The notes under the pieces are model-generated. The model ran no database searches. It had not been told where the DNA came from and was given only the letters and a program-made list of their open reading frames with translations. Both the position numbers and the translations under genes were made by a program. A stretch of 64,000 nucleotides of DNA from Halostella salina (GTDB lineage: Archaea > Halobacteriota > Halobacteria > Halobacteriales > Natronoarchaeaceae): NCBI RefSeq assembly GCF_003675855.1, contig NZ_RCIH01000006.1, positions 215,961 through 279,960 on the forward strand, read 5' to 3'. Shown piece after piece: positions 60,898 to 64,000 of this stretch. Each line of letters starts with the position of its first letter. Position 1 is the first letter of the stretch.

Positions 60898-61551
60898 ATG
60901 CAGGTCAGCAAGCGCACGCTCGCCAGCCTCGCACTGGTCGCGGCGATGGTCGCGGTGAGCGTCCTCCTCTACGACCGGCTCCCCGAACAGCTCGCGACGC
61001 ACTGGAACGCGGACAACGCCGTCGACGACACGATGCCCCGGGCGGTTGGGCTCGCGCTGTTCCCGGCGCTGGGGCTGCTCCTCGTCGGCCTGTTCGCGCT
61101 GGTCCCGCGGATCGACCCGCTGGGTGAGAACATCGACGAGTTCCGGGCCGCCTACGACCTCATGGTCGTCACGACCGTCGGCCTTCTGGCGTACGTTCAG
61201 GGGCTCGTGATCTGGTGGAACCTCGGCAACGAGTTCGCCGTGAGCGCGGCGATAGCGCCCGCGGTGGCGGCGGTGTACGTCGTGGCCGGGTACGTCGTGG
61301 AGCGCGCGGAGCGGAACTGGTTCGTCGGCTTCCGGACGCCGTGGACGCTGTCGGACGACCGCGTCTGGGAGCGCACCCACAGCCGCGGCGGCCGGCTGCT
61401 GAAAGTCGCCGGCGTTCTGGCGGCCCTCGGCGTCGTCTTCCCCGAGTACGCCATCGCCCTGCTCGTGGCACCCGTCCTGCTGGTCGCCGTCTACACGACC
61501 GTCTTCTCCTACCGCGAGTACCGGCGGCTCAACCGGTCGAACGCCGGGTGA
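60898..61551 (+). CDS. SdpI/DUF1648-like membrane protein
   Basis: 217 residues, about six membrane helices. The DUF1648 segment RLPEQLATHWNADNAVDDTM follows helix 1, and the SdpI half has ERNWFVGFRTPWTLSDDRVW with ERTHSRGGRLLKVAGVLAAL. In Bacillus SdpI gives immunity to the SdpC toxin and sequesters its ArsR-type repressor SdpR. In haloarchaea the role is unknown. Its promoter carries the same palindrome that stands next to an ArsR-like gene at 10076, which is reminiscent of the SdpR/SdpI link. Confidence 0.87.
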   Translation: MQVSKRTLASLALVAAMVAVSVLLYDRLPEQLATHWNADNAVDDTMPRAVGLALFPALGLLLVGLFALVPRIDPLGENIDEFRAAYDLMVVTTVGLLAYVQGLVIWWNLGNEFAVSAAIAPAVAAVYVVAGYVVERAERNWFVGFRTPWTLSDDRVWERTHSRGGRLLKVAGVLAALGVVFPEYAIALLVAPVLLVAVYTTVFSYREYRRLNRSNAG

Positions 61552-61606
61552 CCGGGGCTCGTCCGGCGAGCGAACGCTTTTGCCCGCCGCACCCGTGGTC
61601 CCGCGC

Positions 61607-62266
61607 GTGGACCTGATCGCCCACCGCGGGTTCGCCGCCGAAGCGCCCGAGAACACGGTCGCGGCCGTCGAGCGGGCCGGTGCGCTCGCCGACGCGGTCG
61701 AGGTCGACGTGCGGCGCTGCGGGTCGGGCGAACTCGTCGTCGCCCACGACGCGACCGTCGACCGCGTGACGGACGCCACCGGCCGGGTGAGCGAGTTCTC
61801 GCTGGCCGAGCTCCGGGCGCTCGACGTGCTCGGGACAGGGGAGGGGATCCCACCCCTGTCGGCGGTGCTCGACGCCGTCCCCGACGGCGTCCGGGTCAAC
61901 CTCGAACTGAAGGAGTCCGGGGTGGCGGCCGACGCCGTCGCGGCCGCCGACGCCGCCGACGTGGACGTGTTCGTCTCGGCGTTCGACCCCGACGTGCTCC
62001 GGGCGGTCGCCGACGCCGACCCCGGGACCCCGACCGCGTACCTCTGTACGCTGCGGGACGACGCGCCCGTGGCGACCGCCGCCGGGCTGGGCTGTGAGGC
62101 CCTGCACCCGTCGTTCCCCCTCTGTCTCGTCACGCGGATCGTGGGCCGGGCTCACGACGCCGGACTCGACGTGAACGCGTGGACGGTACAGCGCCGGTCC
62201 GTCGCCGGACTCCTCGACGTCTGCGGCGTCGACGGCGTCATCGCGGACGCGTCCGTGCTCCGCTAG
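61607..62266 (+). CDS. Glycerophosphodiester phosphodiesterase
   Basis: 219 residues from a GTG start. The GDPD signature LIAHRGFAAEAPENTVAAVE, the metal ligands in VEVDVRRCGSGELVVAHDAT, LNLELKESG-like (VNLELKESGV) and the final LDVNAWTV...GVDGVIAD are in the usual order. It hydrolyses glycerophosphodiesters to glycerol-phosphate, probably in lipid turnover. It follows the SdpI-like gene by 55 bp. A GTG at 61607 is preferred because the family starts directly at the barrel. Confidence 0.87.
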   Translation: MDLIAHRGFAAEAPENTVAAVERAGALADAVEVDVRRCGSGELVVAHDATVDRVTDATGRVSEFSLAELRALDVLGTGEGIPPLSAVLDAVPDGVRVNLELKESGVAADAVAAADAADVDVFVSAFDPDVLRAVADADPGTPTAYLCTLRDDAPVATAAGLGCEALHPSFPLCLVTRIVGRAHDAGLDVNAWTVQRRSVAGLLDVCGVDGVIADASVLR

Positions 62267-62277
62267 TCGCCGGCCCG

Positions 62278-62286
62278 TCGCGGAAA
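62278..62286 (-). terminator. T-rich terminator on the minus strand
   Basis: GCGGAAAAAAGCG on the plus strand reads as T6 on the minus strand about 20 nt after the stop of the DUF1508-repeat gene, in the convergent gap with the phosphodiesterase gene. Confidence 0.4.
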
Positions 62287-62303
62287 AAAGCGACGCTGAT
62301 TAG

Positions 62304-63812
62304 CTACTCCTCGACCACGTCGGCGTGGGGCGCGGTCCGCTGGACCGCGGCGATCCCCTTCTTCGCGTTCTGCTTGGAGGAGTACCCCTCGCCGCCGTCG
62401 GCGACGATGTTGCCGTTGCGGTGGCGGAGCCGCCAGCGGTACTCGCCCGCGCGGTCGACGAACACCTCGAAGCCGAGCGGGTCGAACTCCAGCGTGTCGG
62501 CGTCGGGCGCGTAGCTCCGGACGCGCTCGAAGCCGGCCTCCGCGCCGGACTTCGACGCGTACCCCTGACTGCTGTCGGCGATGATCTCGCCGTTGCCCGC
62601 TTTCAGCCGCCAGCGGTACTTCCCGGCGGCGTCCTCGTACACCTCGGGGTCGGCGTCGACGCGCTCGCGGACGCGGTCGACGGCGTCGACGGCGTTGCTC
62701 CGGGAGGCGTATCCTTCGCCGCCGTCGGCGAGGATGCGGCCGTTGCGGTGGCGGAGCCGCCAGCGCCACTCGTCGGCGTTGTCGCGGTAGATCTCGAACG
62801 CCGTCGGGTCGTGTTCCAGCGTGTCGGCGTCGGCGACGCGCTCGGTGAGGCGTTCGACGGCGTCGGCGAGCGCCGACCGCGAGGCGTACCCCTCGCCGCC
62901 GTCGGCGACGATGTTGCCGTTGTCGTGGCGGAGCCGCCAGCGCCAGCTACCGCCGCGGTCCTCGTACACCTCGACGGTCGCGCCGTCGTCCGGGTCGGCG
63001 TCCGGCTCCGGCAGCGCCGCCGCCACCTCGTCGCCGCTCGCGGCGTCGTCCTCCGTGGCGGCGGGTTCCTCGGTGTGGTCGACGCCCTTCGGGGGCGTCT
63101 CCTGCTTGTCGAGGGCCGCGCCGGGTGCGTTCCGGCGGACGCTCTCGATGCCCTTCTTCGCGTTGCGCACGTCGGTGTACCCCTCGCCGCCGTCGGCGAC
63201 GATGTTGCCGTTGTCGTGCCGGAGCCGCCAGCGCCACTCCTCCTTGCGGTCGGGGTACAGTTCGAACGTCGCCTTGCTCTCCGGCTCGTCGGTTGCCGGG
63301 CTGGCGTCGTCGTCACCGGTACCAGCCGCCCCTCCGGTTGCGGGGGCAGCGGCCGTCTCCGCTGAGACCGCCGGGAACAGGAACGCGGCGACGACCTCGA
63401 TCCCGATACCGACCGCGTACGCCGTGAGGATCAGCGTGCTGTAGTCGCCCGAGGCGACGTTCCAGTTGCTCGGATACGCGAACACGAAGGCGACGACCGA
63501 GACCAGACTCACAGCGAGTCCCAGATACGCCACCTGTGTCGCCCGCTGTTGTAACGGCAGTACGACGATGAAGCCGTACATCAGCACCGGGAGCGCCAGC
63601 GCCCCGATGGAGAAGGCGAACGTGCGATACAGCCAGAACGAGTCAGTCCCGCGTGTCGCCGTCGTGCTCAGCAGGAACAGGGCGAAGCCGACGAGTCCGA
63701 GCGCGGCCCCGACGACGAACGCCCAGTAGCCGTACGCCTCGTCGGACGTGGTCGGCGTGGCCACGTTGTCGCTGTACCAGTCGACCAGTGCATTGTCAGT
63801 CGAATTACTCAT
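62304..63812 (-). CDS. Membrane protein with five DUF1508 (YegP/HVO_2922-like) repeats
   Basis: 502 residues. After a short acidic start (MSNSTDNALVDWYSDNVATP) come about four membrane helices (to about residue 160). An acidic Ala/Thr-rich linker leads to five DUF1508 repeats of about 45-60 residues, each with the core EWRWRLRHDNGNIVADGGEG or a close variant, followed by Y-x-S/D-K/R-x-N-A. Repeat 4 is the most divergent (YRWRLKAGNGEIIADSSQGY). The YegP family usually has one or two repeats; five on a membrane anchor is unusual. The repeats probably face the cytoplasm and form a binding rod. Function unknown. Confidence 0.85.
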   Translation of the reverse strand: MSNSTDNALVDWYSDNVATPTTSDEAYGYWAFVVGAALGLVGFALFLLSTTATRGTDSFWLYRTFAFSIGALALPVLMYGFIVVLPLQQRATQVAYLGLAVSLVSVVAFVFAYPSNWNVASGDYSTLILTAYAVGIGIEVVAAFLFPAVSAETAAAPATGGAAGTGDDDASPATDEPESKATFELYPDRKEEWRWRLRHDNGNIVADGGEGYTDVRNAKKGIESVRRNAPGAALDKQETPPKGVDHTEEPAATEDDAASGDEVAAALPEPDADPDDGATVEVYEDRGGSWRWRLRHDNGNIVADGGEGYASRSALADAVERLTERVADADTLEHDPTAFEIYRDNADEWRWRLRHRNGRILADGGEGYASRSNAVDAVDRVRERVDADPEVYEDAAGKYRWRLKAGNGEIIADSSQGYASKSGAEAGFERVRSYAPDADTLEFDPLGFEVFVDRAGEYRWRLRHRNGNIVADGGEGYSSKQNAKKGIAAVQRTAPHADVVEE

Positions 63813-63880
63813 ATTATGTGATACAGCGGGTGACGGGGTAAGTGTTTGGGAGCGTCTGACAGTTTCACGCACGTTGACCT

Positions 63881-64000
63881 CCTCCCACCCCTGAAGGGGT
63901 GGGATTCCCCGAAGGGGATATTCAGGTTACGCGTTTCCTCGGCGGTGAGGTACGCTTTCGCGTCCCGCGTCAGCGGTCGCCGTCCGGTTACGACCCCGGA
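63881..64000 (-). mobile_element. Probable end of an IS200/IS605-type element (partial)
   Basis: CCTCCTCCCACCCC, tetraloop TGAA, GGGGTGGG (stem 63884-63891 with 63896-63903) and a second small CCCC-GAA-GGGG stem are typical of haloarchaeal IS605-group element ends, which are recognised as single-stranded hairpins. The rest of the element would extend beyond the right edge. A minus-strand frame over 63910-64000 is open but is not recognisable as TnpB. Confidence 0.45.

Overview
The window is a stretch of a haloarchaeal (class Halobacteria) chromosome. The signs are very high G+C, strongly acidic proteins rich in Asp and Glu, TATA-like boxes about 25-30 nt before start codons (leaderless transcripts), twin-arginine signal peptides with lipoboxes, a PGF-type archaeosortase tail, and many haloarchaea-specific families (HalOD1 output domain, bat-type HTH_10 regulators, DUF7344-like winged helices). 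The genus cannot be fixed from sequence alone. Most of the window is ordinary core chromosome carrying short metabolic operons and two intact tRNA genes, Val(CAC) and Glu(CTC).

Layout. 1-4.7 kb: a TrmB-type regulator cut by the window edge, a HalOD1 protein, a winged-helix regulator and the two-subunit glycine decarboxylase gcvPA-gcvPB. 5.3-9 kb: a zinc-ribbon protein, a PduO-type cobalamin adenosyltransferase, and an adenine-deaminase-like amidohydrolase overlapping an MBL-fold hydrolase. 9.1-13.7 kb: a DtxR-like operator, a DUF7553 protein, tRNA-Val with a partial 3' copy, a winged helix/membrane protein pair divergent from a membrane protein and Tat lipoprotein hydrolase pair, and a decayed bat-type regulator. 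14-16.4 kb: a TPP enzyme and a YdjM-like membrane protein. 16.4-22.8 kb: a DUF262/DUF1524 GmrSD-like nuclease followed by an MrfB-like exonuclease and an MrfA-like DUF1998 helicase. 23-28 kb: pterin/folate genes (DHPS-like, mptE), a quinone reductase, a TraB-like protein and a PRC-barrel protein. 28.2-28.75 kb: an AT-rich patch with a DUF952 gene. 28.8-35.8 kb: an F420-type LLM oxidoreductase with an SDR, an APH-like kinase, a DUF7504-like regulator, a photolyase, an exported PGF-CTERM protein and superoxide dismutase. 36-42.4 kb: a fused FAD/Fe-S 2-hydroxyacid dehydrogenase, DUF5827 plus a P-loop ATPase, an MBL protein, thyX, a membrane-anchored winged helix and tRNA-Glu. 42.6-52.7 kb: two histidine kinases, membrane and zinc-ribbon proteins, a DTGD-repeat lipoprotein, a cupin, a biotin carboxylase/BCCP subunit and a bat-type regulator. 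52.8-58.7 kb: a P450 and an NSS transporter that truncate each other at one junction, galactonate dehydratase, DUF4260, a phosphoesterase and an intact NSS transporter. 58.8-64 kb: a three-hairpin array at the stop codon of an SDR gene, a second MDR reductase, an SdpI-like protein, a glycerophosphodiesterase, a membrane protein with five DUF1508 repeats and a probable IS200/IS605 end.

Most interesting observations. (1) A three-hairpin array bounded by near-identical 16-nt repeats at 58812-59000. (2) A 17-nt palindrome shared exactly by two promoter regions 50 kb apart, at nearly the same distance from the start codons of two small membrane proteins; at the first site it lies between an ArsR-like regulator and its divergent target. 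(3) A 29-codon frame bridging gcvPA and gcvPB by ATGA overlaps at both ends, with a perfect 13-bp hairpin covering the gcvPB start. (4) An archaeal MrfAB-like repair pair directly behind a GmrSD-like restriction nuclease. (5) A deletion junction with apparent 6-nt microhomology that removed the 3' halves of a P450 gene and a convergent transporter gene.
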